Origin: Chondrinema litorale
Lineage (GTDB): Bacteria > Bacteroidota > Bacteroidia > Cytophagales > Flammeovirgaceae
Assembly (NCBI RefSeq): GCF_026250525.1
Contig: NZ_CP111045.1
Location: forward strand, 310,001-374,000
Reading direction: 5' to 3'
Length of the DNA stretch: 64,000 nucleotides
Shown here: piece by piece, positions 51,539 through 60,567 of the stretch
Layout of the letters: every line of letters starts with the position of its first letter
Numbering within the stretch: position 1 is the stretch's first letter
Position numbers and translations under genes: made by a program
Notes under the pieces: generated by a model
The model's input: the letters and a program-made list of their open reading frames with translations, nothing else
Database searches by the model: none
Told to the model about the DNA's origin: nothing

Positions 51539-51637
51539 TAAAGGTTCATTCTACTTTAGAACTGTCTAATAATTATCAAAAACTTCCAATTAATGGGTTA
51601 TACCTTTATTAATTTAAATGATGATATTATTAGAAGC

Positions 51638-53113
51638 TTATTCTTGTTTTTGATCTAAATGCTTAGCTAAGTGATTACCTAGAATCCATTCTTTTAAGCA
51701 TAACTTATTTCGAAAATTGTAACTGGGAATAGACCTCTCAGATGTCATGGCATAGTTTACAAAAGCTACGAAAATCACTCCTCCCATAATGTTACCTAAA
51801 ACAACTGGTATAAAAAAGTCTATAAATACAGTAAGCAAACTGGCTGATCCTACATAAACAAGGTAAAAAATTTCAAAAGCTCCAACTACACAATGAAACA
51901 ATTCTCCGGCTGGAATTAAGATCATTACAATATAGATAATTAGAAGTCTAGATATCGTATCTCTTGCAGCATGAACTAACCAAACCATAGTAGCTACTAA
52001 CCCCCCCGCTACAGCTGCTTTATAGAACAATGTGATTTTTGAAAAACTAAGAGCATGTTCTCCTATTTTGGAGGCTGTTTCTGCAGCTTCTGAGCTAAAA
52101 ACCCCGGTATTAGCAAACAAAAGAGCACCAATTGCTGCTCCACTTACATTGGCAAACAAAACGATACTCCAAAGACGAAGCAAACTTGGAATGCTTGCAA
52201 GCCTAGTTAAAACTAATGTAACTGGTGTTAATGTATTTTCTGTAAATAACTGATAGCCTCCCAAAACAATGGCAATAAAACCAATAGGATAAAGTAGATT
52301 ACCCAACCCGACAGAATCTTGTGGGTAAGCAGTAGTTAATACAACTCGACCAAAAAAGCTTGCGCCAATGATTAACCCGGCAGCCAATCCACTAAAAAAC
52401 AGCAATTTTACATTGCGATCTATTTCTTCATCGGCACTGGCCATTACTCTTTGAAAAATTTCATCAGACGAGAATCGATCTCTAACAGCTTGCCCTGCTG
52501 CTGGTGCTCCTCGCTGGGATTGATCTATCGTTTTTCGGATTTTTTGATTTTGCTTATCCAGTGATTCTAATATATCTGTAAAATCTCCTGTTTCTGCCAC
52601 TTTTTCTAAAATCTCCTCATATTCTAGAGCACCACTATATTCTTCGTCATTTATAAAAATTGTTGGTGTGCCCGAAACGTCTTGAGATTTGCCTTTTTGT
52701 ATATCTTCTTCAACTAAATCTTTATAAACTCCCTCTTTAATTTCTTTAATAAACCGTTCAACATCAAGACCTATTTCAGTAGCGTACTTTTCTAGGTCTT
52801 CTAATGTTAATGCATTTTGTGATTCGTATAAACGATCGTGCAAAAGCCAAAATTTTTCATCACCTTGTGCGGCAGCGGCTTCCGCAGCTTCTGCTGCCTT
52901 AAAAGAATTAGGATGTTGATCTACCAAAGGAAAATGCCTAAATACTAACTTGAGTCTATCTCCCATTTTATTTTGTATTCTCCTTAGTACTGGAAATACA
53001 TCTTGGCAAGAAGGACATTCGAAATCACCATATTCTTCAATTGTAACAACAGCATCTTTTGCCCCTCTAACATGATCTTTTAGATCATTAGTAAAATATC
53101 GAATGTCGCTCAT
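51638..53113 (-). CDS. DsbA-like thioredoxin fused to formate/nitrite transporter
   Basis: A 491-residue fusion. Residues about 1-175 form a DsbA/FrnE-like thioredoxin domain with the redox pair CPSC (C33, C36 in YGDFECPSCQDVF), LVFRHFPLVDQHP and the cis-Pro loop SGTPTIFIND. A charged linker (about 180-235) leads to about six membrane helices (240-465). These match the FNT family (LFFSGLAAGLIIGASFF, LFTENTLTPV, a LLRLWSIVLFANVSGAAIGA-type segment, and GELFHCVVGAFEIFYL with the central His). No signal peptide precedes the thioredoxin part, so it faces the cytosol. A redox-gated channel for formate, nitrite or hydrosulfide is an inference. Confidence 0.85.
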   Translation of the reverse strand: MSDIRYFTNDLKDHVRGAKDAVVTIEEYGDFECPSCQDVFPVLRRIQNKMGDRLKLVFRHFPLVDQHPNSFKAAEAAEAAAAQGDEKFWLLHDRLYESQNALTLEDLEKYATEIGLDVERFIKEIKEGVYKDLVEEDIQKGKSQDVSGTPTIFINDEEYSGALEYEEILEKVAETGDFTDILESLDKQNQKIRKTIDQSQRGAPAAGQAVRDRFSSDEIFQRVMASADEEIDRNVKLLFFSGLAAGLIIGASFFGRVVLTTAYPQDSVGLGNLLYPIGFIAIVLGGYQLFTENTLTPVTLVLTRLASIPSLLRLWSIVLFANVSGAAIGALLFANTGVFSSEAAETASKIGEHALSFSKITLFYKAAVAGGLVATMVWLVHAARDTISRLLIIYIVMILIPAGELFHCVVGAFEIFYLVYVGSASLLTVFIDFFIPVVLGNIMGGVIFVAFVNYAMTSERSIPSYNFRNKLCLKEWILGNHLAKHLDQKQE

Positions 53114-53384
53114 TTATTAAGGTTTAATATGTCTAATGAAAGATGCTATAGCTACAGAATATTTATTAAATAGTGTCTATCAACTTAACATGTAGCTCAA
53201 TCACATTTAACTAAGGCTTTCTTTTTTGGCTTTTGAAATGTTGAAAAACAACTTCTATTACAACCATGCATAAGGTCAAAGGTTTATTGACCTACTTCTA
53301 TCATTATTATAGATACCTCGATGGGTTACACTTTCAAAAAAGAATATGATAGTGGCAAACTCATTTTACATACTTTTTAAACAT

Positions 53385-53417
53385 AAAGGCAATGAACTAT
53401 TAAAGTCCATTGCCTTT
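53385..53417 (-). terminator. Terminator of the cupin-tautomerase-SDR operon
   Basis: AAAGGCAATG (53385-53394) and CATTGCCTTT (53408-53417), a perfect 10-bp stem 41 nt after the SDR stop. The rest of the 53114-53457 gap shows no gene. Confidence 0.7.
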
Positions 53418-53457
53418 ACTTTAACTCAATTTATGTAATGAGATATAGCATTTAAAA

Positions 53458-54231
53458 TTACTCGTAGCTACCCATGTTAAGTGGATGACCGCTAGAAGCA
53501 TTTACACCACCATCTACTGGTAAGTTTACTCCCGATATAAATGCGGCTTCATCACTTGCTAAAAAGTAAATTGCCTTGGCAATATCTTCAGGTTCGGCGA
53601 TTCTGTTTAGAGGAATACGGTCTAACACTTTGCTTACAGTTCTCTCGTTTTTCAGCATCTCTTTTGTGAGGAGGGTGTTTACAAATGTAGGACAAACTGC
53701 ATTTACCCTCACACCAAACTCACCATAGTTTACTGCAAGTGATCTGGTAAGGTTAGTTACTCCACCTTTAACCGCATTGTAAATTGGGTGACCTGCTTCA
53801 CCACCAAGTCCTGATAGAGAAGACACATTTACAATTGAACCTTTGGTTTTCTTAAGATGAGGAATAATCTCACGACTAGTAAAGTACACAGAGTTTAAAT
53901 CCACACCAATTAAACGATTCCATTCATCGGTAGTAGTTTCGGTAAACTCACTTTCGCCGTAAACCCCTGCATTGTTAACCAACACATCAATTTGGCCATA
54001 ATGCTCTAGTGTTTTACTTACAAGATTTTTGATTTCCTCTTCTTTAGAAACATCAGCAGCAACTAATAAATATTGATCTTTATCGTAGCCTTCTGCTATT
54101 GGCTCTACATTTTCTACTTTTAAATCACTTAAGACAACTTTAGCACCATTGTCTAAGAATTTTTTCGCAGCTGCAGCACCAATTCCGGCGCCTGCACCTG
54201 TTACTATTACAATTTTATTTTTTAAGCTCAT
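53458..54231 (-). CDS. Short-chain dehydrogenase/reductase
   Basis: A 257-residue classical SDR. It has TGAGAGIG, the acidic SDLKVENV that favours NAD, LVNNAGVYGE, VNVSSLSGLGG and the YxxxK motif YNAVKGGVTN, and ends GVNLPVDGGVNASSG. Cytosolic alcohol/ketone dehydrogenase, substrate unknown. Third gene of the cupin (54501)-tautomerase (54268)-SDR unit, with gaps of 5 and 36 nt. Confidence 0.9.
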   Translation of the reverse strand: MSLKNKIVIVTGAGAGIGAAAAKKFLDNGAKVVLSDLKVENVEPIAEGYDKDQYLLVAADVSKEEEIKNLVSKTLEHYGQIDVLVNNAGVYGESEFTETTTDEWNRLIGVDLNSVYFTSREIIPHLKKTKGSIVNVSSLSGLGGEAGHPIYNAVKGGVTNLTRSLAVNYGEFGVRVNAVCPTFVNTLLTKEMLKNERTVSKVLDRIPLNRIAEPEDIAKAIYFLASDEAAFISGVNLPVDGGVNASSGHPLNMGSYE

Positions 54232-54267
54232 TGTGTTGTTTATGTTATTAGTTAGTGTTATGTATTA

Positions 54268-54495
54268 CTACATTGTATATCCGGGCTTTTTATAAAGAAT
54301 ATCTTTATTCGCCATTACTTTATTCGGATATACTTCGTCTTTCCACTCGTCTTTAGTAAAATCTTCTATGCTTAGAGAAAAAGCATCATCACCGTAATCC
54401 AAGATTTCTTTAGCTATTTTTACTATTTCTTCAGTGAGTTTTTGCTTTTGTTCTTCGCTCTTACCTTCGAGTAGGTTTATTTGAATATGTGGCAT
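54268..54495 (-). CDS. 4-oxalocrotonate tautomerase-like protein
   Basis: A 75-residue tautomerase-superfamily protein. Pro follows the initiator Met (MPHIQINLLEG), giving the catalytic N-terminal Pro, and the usual helix EEQKQKLTEEIVKIAKEIL follows. It is somewhat longer than the 62-residue type member because of a C-terminal tail (YPNKVMANKDILYKKPGY). Acts on enols or keto acids in the cytosol. It sits 5 nt after the cupin stop, in the same operon. Confidence 0.87.
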   Translation of the reverse strand: MPHIQINLLEGKSEEQKQKLTEEIVKIAKEILDYGDDAFSLSIEDFTKDEWKDEVYPNKVMANKDILYKKPGYTM

Positions 54496-54500
54496 TTCTC

Positions 54501-54896
54501 TTATTTTTTGTATTGTTCGTCAGATACTTTTTCTAGCCAGTTTACTACATCACCGTCTACTTCTTCTTGAATAGCAATATGGCTCATTGCTTTTTCTGGT
54601 GATGCTCCATGCCAATGTTTTTCGTTTGGTGGAAACCATACCACATCTCCCGGACGAATTTCTTCGATAGGACCACCTTCTCTTTGTACCCATCCCAATC
54701 CAGATGTTACAATTAGTGTTTGTCCTGCAGGGTGTGTATGCCATGCTGTTCTTGCACCTGCGCTAAAAGTTACTAGAGAACCTGCTCCTTTTGTAGATTC
54801 TTTTTGAGAGAAAAGAGGGTCTAGTCTCACACTTCCTGTAAAATATTCTTCAGGTGGATTTACTGATGGTTGTTCGCCGTTCTTTATAATTTCCAT
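54501..54896 (-). CDS. Cytosolic cupin, mandelonitrile lyase-like
   Basis: A 131-residue cupin nearly the same as that at 37788-38186. Motif 1 is AWHTHPAGQTLIVTSGLG and motif 2 is GDVVWFPPNEKHWHGAS, followed by MSHIAIQEEVDGD. Metal-binding His residues are kept. First gene of the cupin-tautomerase-SDR operon. The two copies probably arose by duplication within this island. Confidence 0.9.
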   Translation of the reverse strand: MEIIKNGEQPSVNPPEEYFTGSVRLDPLFSQKESTKGAGSLVTFSAGARTAWHTHPAGQTLIVTSGLGWVQREGGPIEEIRPGDVVWFPPNEKHWHGASPEKAMSHIAIQEEVDGDVVNWLEKVSDEQYKK

Positions 54897-55063
54897 GATT
54901 CTTGTTGTTTATTTTGTTAGTAATAAATGGAGGATATTATCTCCCCCATTTTTAAATATTATTTATTTGAGTTTATATCAGAATTTTCAAAGAGGGCATA
55001 ATATGCCAATGATGATTTTTATAAATCAAATTATTATAGGATTCGAACTAATAGATATCGATT

Positions 55064-55717
55064 TTAAACGAATTGCTTAACAGCCCTTTCTATTTCTAAA
55101 GGTCCTTCGCTCATTTCGAGAATTTTACCATAGGTATCTGCATTTGGTAAAATGTTTATGATTGTTTCAGCAACTGCCTCTCTCGAAATTTTATCGTTTA
55201 ATAAGTTAGGATCGGATTGTAACATGATCTTGCCTGCTTCTGCATCTTCTGTTAATAACACAGGCCTTAAAATCGTATAATTTAAACCACTTCTAATAAG
55301 CTCTTTATCTGCTAAGTGTTTTGCGATGTAGTAAGGCTTCATTCCGTCTTTCCAGTAAGATGGTTGATCCGAAAATGCTGCACCAACCATAATAAATCTG
55401 TCAGTACCACTTATTGTCGCAGCATTAATTACTTTTATTGCTCCGTATAAGTCTATTTCTATAGTCTTATCATAACCGGTAGAACCACCTGAACCTGCGC
55501 AAAATACTACTGCATCAAATCCTTTAATAGCTTCTGCAATTATCTCTTCGCTACTCTCAAGACTTGCAACTATTACTGGCACTTGTATAGAAGTGAAATA
55601 AGCTTTTTGTTCCTCTTTGCGAATAAATGCAGTTGGCTCATAATTATCAGAATCTGCCATTTGCTTTAATACACGTTTCCCTACTTTACCGTTTGCTCCA
55701 ATTATTATTACCTTCAT
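55064..55717 (-). CDS. NAD(P)H-binding atypical SDR (YwnB/BLVRB-like)
   Basis: A 217-residue single-domain Rossmann protein. It has VIIIGANGKVGKRVLKQM (GxxGxxG), VPVIVASLESSEEI, AVVFCAGSGGSTGYD, and the later NYTILRPVLLTED. The family reduces flavins, biliverdin or quinones, or acts as a redox sensor. Operator copy E lies 170-199 nt upstream, so it is part of the AraC-linked set. Confidence 0.88.
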   Translation of the reverse strand: MKVIIIGANGKVGKRVLKQMADSDNYEPTAFIRKEEQKAYFTSIQVPVIVASLESSEEIIAEAIKGFDAVVFCAGSGGSTGYDKTIEIDLYGAIKVINAATISGTDRFIMVGAAFSDQPSYWKDGMKPYYIAKHLADKELIRSGLNYTILRPVLLTEDAEAGKIMLQSDPNLLNDKISREAVAETIINILPNADTYGKILEMSEGPLEIERAVKQFV

Positions 55718-55886
55718 TTTTCTCTCTTGTCTATTTTCGTTAAGGTTTAAATCAATGATGAATCTTTGACTAAAATGTTTTACAAATAACTATCATCATT
55801 GTTTGTTTGTGTAACTTTTAATTAGTGTTACTATTCGTAATTAATGTATTATATAAACATGAGAGCCTTGAGATGGTTTTTATAAA

Positions 55887-55916
55887 AATCAAACCAATAG
55901 TTATAAAAATCAAACT
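55887..55916 (-). promoter_or_regulatory. Putative AraC operator, copy E
   Basis: AATCAAACC (55887) and AATCAAACT (55908), 21 nt apart, with the spacer AATAGTTATAAA, one base different from copy D. Confidence 0.65.
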
Positions 55917-56041
55917 TTATTAATTATACTAATTATTTATTGGTAGCAGCCAAAATTAAAAAAAAGATGGGTTGAGCTATTTTTAAAATAGCTGGAGAAG
56001 TGAGGTGTGGATACAAAAATATAAGATTTTAAGATTCTAAA

Positions 56042-56087
56042 AAAGGAATGATATAATCATTGTAATAATCAATTTTATCATTCCTTT
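56042..56087 (-). terminator. Terminator of the rhamnosidase gene
   Basis: AAAGGAATGATA (56042-56053) and TATCATTCCTTT (56076-56087), a perfect 12-bp stem 25 nt after the stop of the GH78-like gene. On the minus strand it is followed by a run of T. Confidence 0.82.
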
Positions 56088-56111
56088 ATCTTTCAAGACT
56101 TGATTACTCTA

Positions 56112-58463
56112 TCAAATCTTTAATTCGTTTTTGCCACTCTTTAAATCATATGTTTGCTCTTTCCAGACAAATGTTCCACTAATACCTTCTGGTAAGGTAA
56201 TTTCAGCCTTTAAATTTTTGCCACTGTTATTATATTTTACTGCAATTATTCCTGCCGAATGGGGCATTTCTCCACTTATGTTTTTCAAATCTCCCAAGTG
56301 CGGTTCTATTTTAACTGATTTGAAATTTGGCGCATCACTTTCTATTCCCAGAATAACTCTGAAAAACTCAATATTTGGACTAGCTCCCCAAGCATGGCAA
56401 TCTGAGCGCGTTGTTTCTACTTGAGAAGTTTCACCCCAAGTTGTAAGACCTAACTCGATGTTTTTTCGCCAAATGTCTAACCAACTTAGGTAATCATCTC
56501 CTAAACCGGCTTCGGTTAGTGCCAAATGCAAGTAGTATTTAAAGTAAATTGATGCTGGAGCTAAGGTTGTGTCTGAAACCATTATTTCACCAATTTTTTT
56601 AGCTTCTTCTCCTTTCGTTAAACCCGCTAAAATGGCCAATGAGTTTGCATGTTGAGAGTACACATTTTTCTCTGGAGTATCTGCAAACAATGTTTTAGAG
56701 CTATCCCAATATTTACTTTTGATGGTTTCGCAAAGTTGATTCGCATAAGAACTATATAAGGTTGCGAACTCTTTGCTTCCAGCATTTTTTTCTAGTTCTA
56801 CAGCAGATTGTAAAGCCAATAACATTTGTAAATCTAATAATGCAGAAGAACCATCTTCGCTAGTTGGTGCAGTGCCAAAGCGCCATTGTGGTACCCAATC
56901 GGTAAAATTCCAACCGGGAACATTTTTTAGGGAACCGTCTGTATCCAGATAATTAATAAAGTAGTTGAGTATCTGGCGAGAACCTAACAATTTATTTTTT
57001 ATAAAGTCTGGATCTGTGCCATACATCATATAATCATACAACATGCTGATGTACCACAATGAATAAGTAGGGATTGCTTGATTTTGTGTATCTGGATATC
57101 TACTCAAAGTAAAACCATCTGGTTTTCTGGAATAATCCATTAAGTTCAAGGCATTTTTGGCAAGTCTATCATCTCCACTGTTGTAGAATGAAACAAAATG
57201 TTGGATTCTGGTATCGCCAATGTACTGTAGCCTTTCATAGAATGGACAATCCATATAAGTGTCAACTGCGCAAAGTCTTGCTGTGTGCCAGCCAATTTCG
57301 AACATATTATTCAACTCTTCTTTTCCTGCATCTATTTTTGCTTTCAATTCAAAAGGGTAGCCTGTAAATGTGCCATAGACATCTTCAATAACCAGCGGAT
57401 TTTCCTTTGTTTCTATCTTCAATTCTACATAGCGATAGGTTCTATAAGAAAGAGAGGTAAAAACCTGATTAATAGAACCATCTGAAACTAGGCTGTCTTT
57501 TCTGCCCAGAATTGTTTTACCATCAATTAAATCTCTGTTTCCCTTTTCGCCATTATTATCGAATAATGCTTCGGCATATGTAATGGTAATATCACTATTT
57601 TCTCCCCCACTAAACATCAGCGTAAAGTAGGCATTTGTAAGTGCAGTTTGATCTAATAAAATTTTCGCAGTAGTAGATTTAGGAATAGTAACGGCCACTT
57701 TTTCAGTAGGAAAGTTATCAGGAACAGTTACTCCTTCTGATTTTCTGGTTGCGGATAAACGCTGTTTGGTTAATTCCATTTGAGGAAGAATAGAGCGTGT
57801 TAATTGCCAGCCATCTCTTTGGCGAAAGCCAAAGCCACTCGTTACTTCTTCAAAGACAGGTTTTGCACTATTCCATGAGCTATCATCAAAGGCTTGTGTT
57901 TCCCAACCTTTAATTTGATGATGCATATCAATAAGATCTCCGGCTCCTGCTGCATAATAGCCTCTAATTTTCTGAGCTAAAGGTGTATAGCTTTTATCTT
58001 GGGCACATTTCCAAGATTCGTTGGTGTTAACTATTTCAGTATTTTCTGTAGCTCCTTGCATAATCAATCCTGTTTTCCAAGAGAATTGAGCCACTGGTTT
58101 AAGTTTGCCTTCATTCCAAACTTTTACTGCAATTATATTCTGACCAGTTTGTAGAAAAGAAGCCAGATCAACTGTTTCATAATTCCAATTTTCAAGGTCT
58201 CCCAAACTCGGCCCCACTGATACCAGTTTTTCATTTACATAGAGTTTGTATCGATTATCTGCCGTGATATAAACCTCAAAATTTTCTGGGACATCATTTA
58301 AAGAAATCGTCTTTCTAAAGATATATAAGCCTGCTGAACTACCATCGATTTCTGGAACAGTTACCCATTTTGCTTTCCATTTTTGCTCTGGTCGAGGTGC
58401 ACCAAATTGTGCAAAAGAAACGTAACTCGATACGATCAGTAATACAGTTAAGATGGTTTTCAT
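56112..58463 (-). CDS. GH78-like alpha-L-rhamnosidase, exported
   Basis: A 783-residue exported glycosidase (start 58463, MKTILTVLLIVSSYVSFAQ). An N-terminal beta-sandwich (KWKAKWVTVPEIDGSSAGLY, then YKLYVNEKLVSVGPS) precedes the alpha/alpha-barrel domain. The family motif DCPFYERLQYIGDTRIQ holds the general-acid Glu region, and WGETSQVETTRSDCHAWGASP is the later catalytic cleft motif. A C-terminal beta domain follows (VKIEPHLGDLKNISGEMPH). It removes terminal rhamnose from a polysaccharide in the periplasm. It is last in the SusC-SusD-esterase-rhamnosidase locus and lies 50 nt after the esterase gene. Confidence 0.87.
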   Translation of the reverse strand: MKTILTVLLIVSSYVSFAQFGAPRPEQKWKAKWVTVPEIDGSSAGLYIFRKTISLNDVPENFEVYITADNRYKLYVNEKLVSVGPSLGDLENWNYETVDLASFLQTGQNIIAVKVWNEGKLKPVAQFSWKTGLIMQGATENTEIVNTNESWKCAQDKSYTPLAQKIRGYYAAGAGDLIDMHHQIKGWETQAFDDSSWNSAKPVFEEVTSGFGFRQRDGWQLTRSILPQMELTKQRLSATRKSEGVTVPDNFPTEKVAVTIPKSTTAKILLDQTALTNAYFTLMFSGGENSDITITYAEALFDNNGEKGNRDLIDGKTILGRKDSLVSDGSINQVFTSLSYRTYRYVELKIETKENPLVIEDVYGTFTGYPFELKAKIDAGKEELNNMFEIGWHTARLCAVDTYMDCPFYERLQYIGDTRIQHFVSFYNSGDDRLAKNALNLMDYSRKPDGFTLSRYPDTQNQAIPTYSLWYISMLYDYMMYGTDPDFIKNKLLGSRQILNYFINYLDTDGSLKNVPGWNFTDWVPQWRFGTAPTSEDGSSALLDLQMLLALQSAVELEKNAGSKEFATLYSSYANQLCETIKSKYWDSSKTLFADTPEKNVYSQHANSLAILAGLTKGEEAKKIGEIMVSDTTLAPASIYFKYYLHLALTEAGLGDDYLSWLDIWRKNIELGLTTWGETSQVETTRSDCHAWGASPNIEFFRVILGIESDAPNFKSVKIEPHLGDLKNISGEMPHSAGIIAVKYNNSGKNLKAEITLPEGISGTFVWKEQTYDLKSGKNELKI

Positions 58464-58513
58464 AGTAGTTAAATTATCTTTTTGAAGTGTGTTTAAAGTT
58501 TTTGAATGAATAT

Positions 58514-60223
58514 TTATTGAAGCCTTCCAATTGATCTCCACATCTCTAATTCAGTATGAAATCTATCATAAATCACTTCACAATTCTCATCTATACGCAT
58601 GGTGGCTCTGTCTTCCAGATTAAAAGCTGGCCATTCGGGTACGTCTTTGGCTGCTGGTTTACCCGTTTTTGCAAAAGTGGCCCATAATTCTGCCATTTTA
58701 CGAGATGCCTCATATTTCTCAGGACGTTTACCACCAAAACTCATACGTGGTGGTTCTCCATCTTTAGGGGGAACTTCATTATTAAACTTGAATGAAATAT
58801 CCATGGCATGAGGAGTGCCCATCGGGTAATCAGTACCGGGTATTTTCATTTCCGATTTATAGCCGAAATTATAGAGGTAAACCGGAGCTCCGTTTTGCAT
58901 TGCTTTTTTTTCTGCTATTTCAATTGAGCCCAATCCCATCATTACGATAGATTGCACTGCTACAAAAATATCAGTTGCAGACGCTTCTGGCCTCGCTTTT
59001 TTGTATGCTGCAATTACCTCAGAAGTATTTTCTCCAAATTGTGGTTCTAGTTTTGTCGCCAAGCCTTCAAAATCAAGGTTAAAAGAACTTGTATCTTTGC
59101 GCTCCCAAGCGAAGAAGGTATATTCATCTTCGTTCCAACCTACCATAAGTGGTTTTTCTTTAGATATTTTTGGCGCTGTAGGATCAAAAGGATGATTCAA
59201 AAGTGCGACACTATCTACCACCGGACCAAAACCACCCGCTTTAGGTTCTGTAATTCCACCTGTTTTTGTTTTTTCTTGATATGGTGGTGTAAATGGAATT
59301 TGAGATTGTACTTTGAGTAAATCTGCCGCAGGAACTTCTAATAACTTCTTCCAATTATTTGGAGAAATACCTAGCTCTTTGAGTACTAACAAAGTGGTTT
59401 GATTGGCCATTTCTTTGGATAGCATGCGTACTCCCGGTCCACTTTCGATAGAAGCTTTATTAAAATAAGGAGCAGCTTCTGGCATCGCATACAAACAAGA
59501 AGTTTTTGCACCTCCACCCGATTCTCCAAAAATCATCACATTATCGGGATCACCTCCAAACTCAGCAATATTTTCATGTACCCATTTTAAACCGGCTGTA
59601 ATATCCAATACTCCCATATTTCCTGAACCTGCATATTCCTCTCCTGCTATTTCATCCAAATACAAGAATCCTAATAAGCCCAATCGATGGTTGGTTTCTA
59701 CCACTACCACATCAAAATTTCTAGCGAGATTGGAGCCATCTTGGCCGGGCGATGCACCAGAACCAATTACAAAACCACCTCCGTGGCTGTAAAACATTAC
59801 CGGTCTTTTCTTATTATCGTTGGCCGGTGTCCATACATTTAAGAAGAGACAATCCTCTGCGGGATCGGGCTCATTTCTTCGGGGAGATTGAATTGCCGGT
59901 GCACCAAATTGCAAGGCATCCCTGACACCTTTCCAAGCTTTCAAAGGTGCCGGTCTGCGGAATCTTTGCTCACCAGAAACACTACCAGCATATGGAATCC
60001 CTTTAAAAAGATTTACTCCTTCTTCCGTGATTCCTCGCACTTTGCCATAGCTTGTTTTTGCTTCTACAAAATTATTTACATAGCATAGAGCAGATGTACT
60101 TTTTCCAAATCCGAAATTTGGTAGTAAAAATGCTGATGTAGTTATTAAAGAGGTTTTTTTGATGAATTTCCGTCTTTCATCCTGCTTTAATTTTGAATTG
60201 ATATGATCTTTTCTTCTACTCAT
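58514..60223 (-). CDS. Type-B carboxylesterase with a Tat-like leader
   Basis: A 569-residue carboxylesterase/cholinesterase-fold enzyme. The N-terminus has DERRKFIKKTSLITTSAFLL, a twin-arginine-type leader. Catalytic features are the oxyanion loop HGGGF (about 147-151), the nucleophile S235 in FGESGGGAK, and the late His in GTPHAMDISF. The EDCLFLNVW motif is typical of the family. Likely removes acetyl, feruloyl or other esters from the same glycan the SusCD pair imports. Upstream gene SusD is 344 nt away with a terminator between, so it may have its own promoter. Confidence 0.88.
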   Translation of the reverse strand: MSRRKDHINSKLKQDERRKFIKKTSLITTSAFLLPNFGFGKSTSALCYVNNFVEAKTSYGKVRGITEEGVNLFKGIPYAGSVSGEQRFRRPAPLKAWKGVRDALQFGAPAIQSPRRNEPDPAEDCLFLNVWTPANDNKKRPVMFYSHGGGFVIGSGASPGQDGSNLARNFDVVVVETNHRLGLLGFLYLDEIAGEEYAGSGNMGVLDITAGLKWVHENIAEFGGDPDNVMIFGESGGGAKTSCLYAMPEAAPYFNKASIESGPGVRMLSKEMANQTTLLVLKELGISPNNWKKLLEVPAADLLKVQSQIPFTPPYQEKTKTGGITEPKAGGFGPVVDSVALLNHPFDPTAPKISKEKPLMVGWNEDEYTFFAWERKDTSSFNLDFEGLATKLEPQFGENTSEVIAAYKKARPEASATDIFVAVQSIVMMGLGSIEIAEKKAMQNGAPVYLYNFGYKSEMKIPGTDYPMGTPHAMDISFKFNNEVPPKDGEPPRMSFGGKRPEKYEASRKMAELWATFAKTGKPAAKDVPEWPAFNLEDRATMRIDENCEVIYDRFHTELEMWRSIGRLQ

Positions 60224-60513
60224 AAATATAATCTTGAATGTTTTAAAATTCTATTAGCATTCCTGTAAGAGAACAGAGAGACTTTTACAGGATTAATTGA
60301 TTTTAATCACAGAGCATCTGCCTGATAAAAATTTAAAAAGTAAAAGAATTTACTTTCTTATCACAGGTTGATTATCTACACTTGATCGATTTTTCAATAA
60401 GTTAGCAAATCAAGATACACACATCTTCTTTTTAGATAAAATCTACAGATCATGTGCATTATTTGCCGTGTTCAAATCTACATTTACTTAGCATAGTCTC
60501 AAAATAACTAGAT

Positions 60514-60545
60514 AGTAATGAGTAATCAACCGATTACCCATTACT
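60514..60545 (-). terminator. Terminator after the SusD gene
   Basis: AGTAATGAGTAATC (60514-60527) and GATTACCCATTACT (60532-60545) pair over 14 bp with one mismatch and a 4-nt loop, 23 nt after the SusD stop. The rest of the 60224-60567 gap shows no gene. Confidence 0.75.
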
Positions 60546-60567
60546 GTACAATTTATTTAACCTTATT

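Noticed and set aside
30210..55717. Reading the metabolic island as a secondary-metabolite gene cluster
   Set aside because: No polyketide synthase, peptide synthetase, terpene synthase or precursor peptide gene is seen; the set is oxidoreductases, cupins and esterases.
36672..55916. Dismissing the TCAAAC pairs as chance in AT-rich DNA
   Set aside because: Eight pairs keep exactly 21-nt spacing, one orientation and similar spacers, all upstream of genes in one island; I kept them as a finding.
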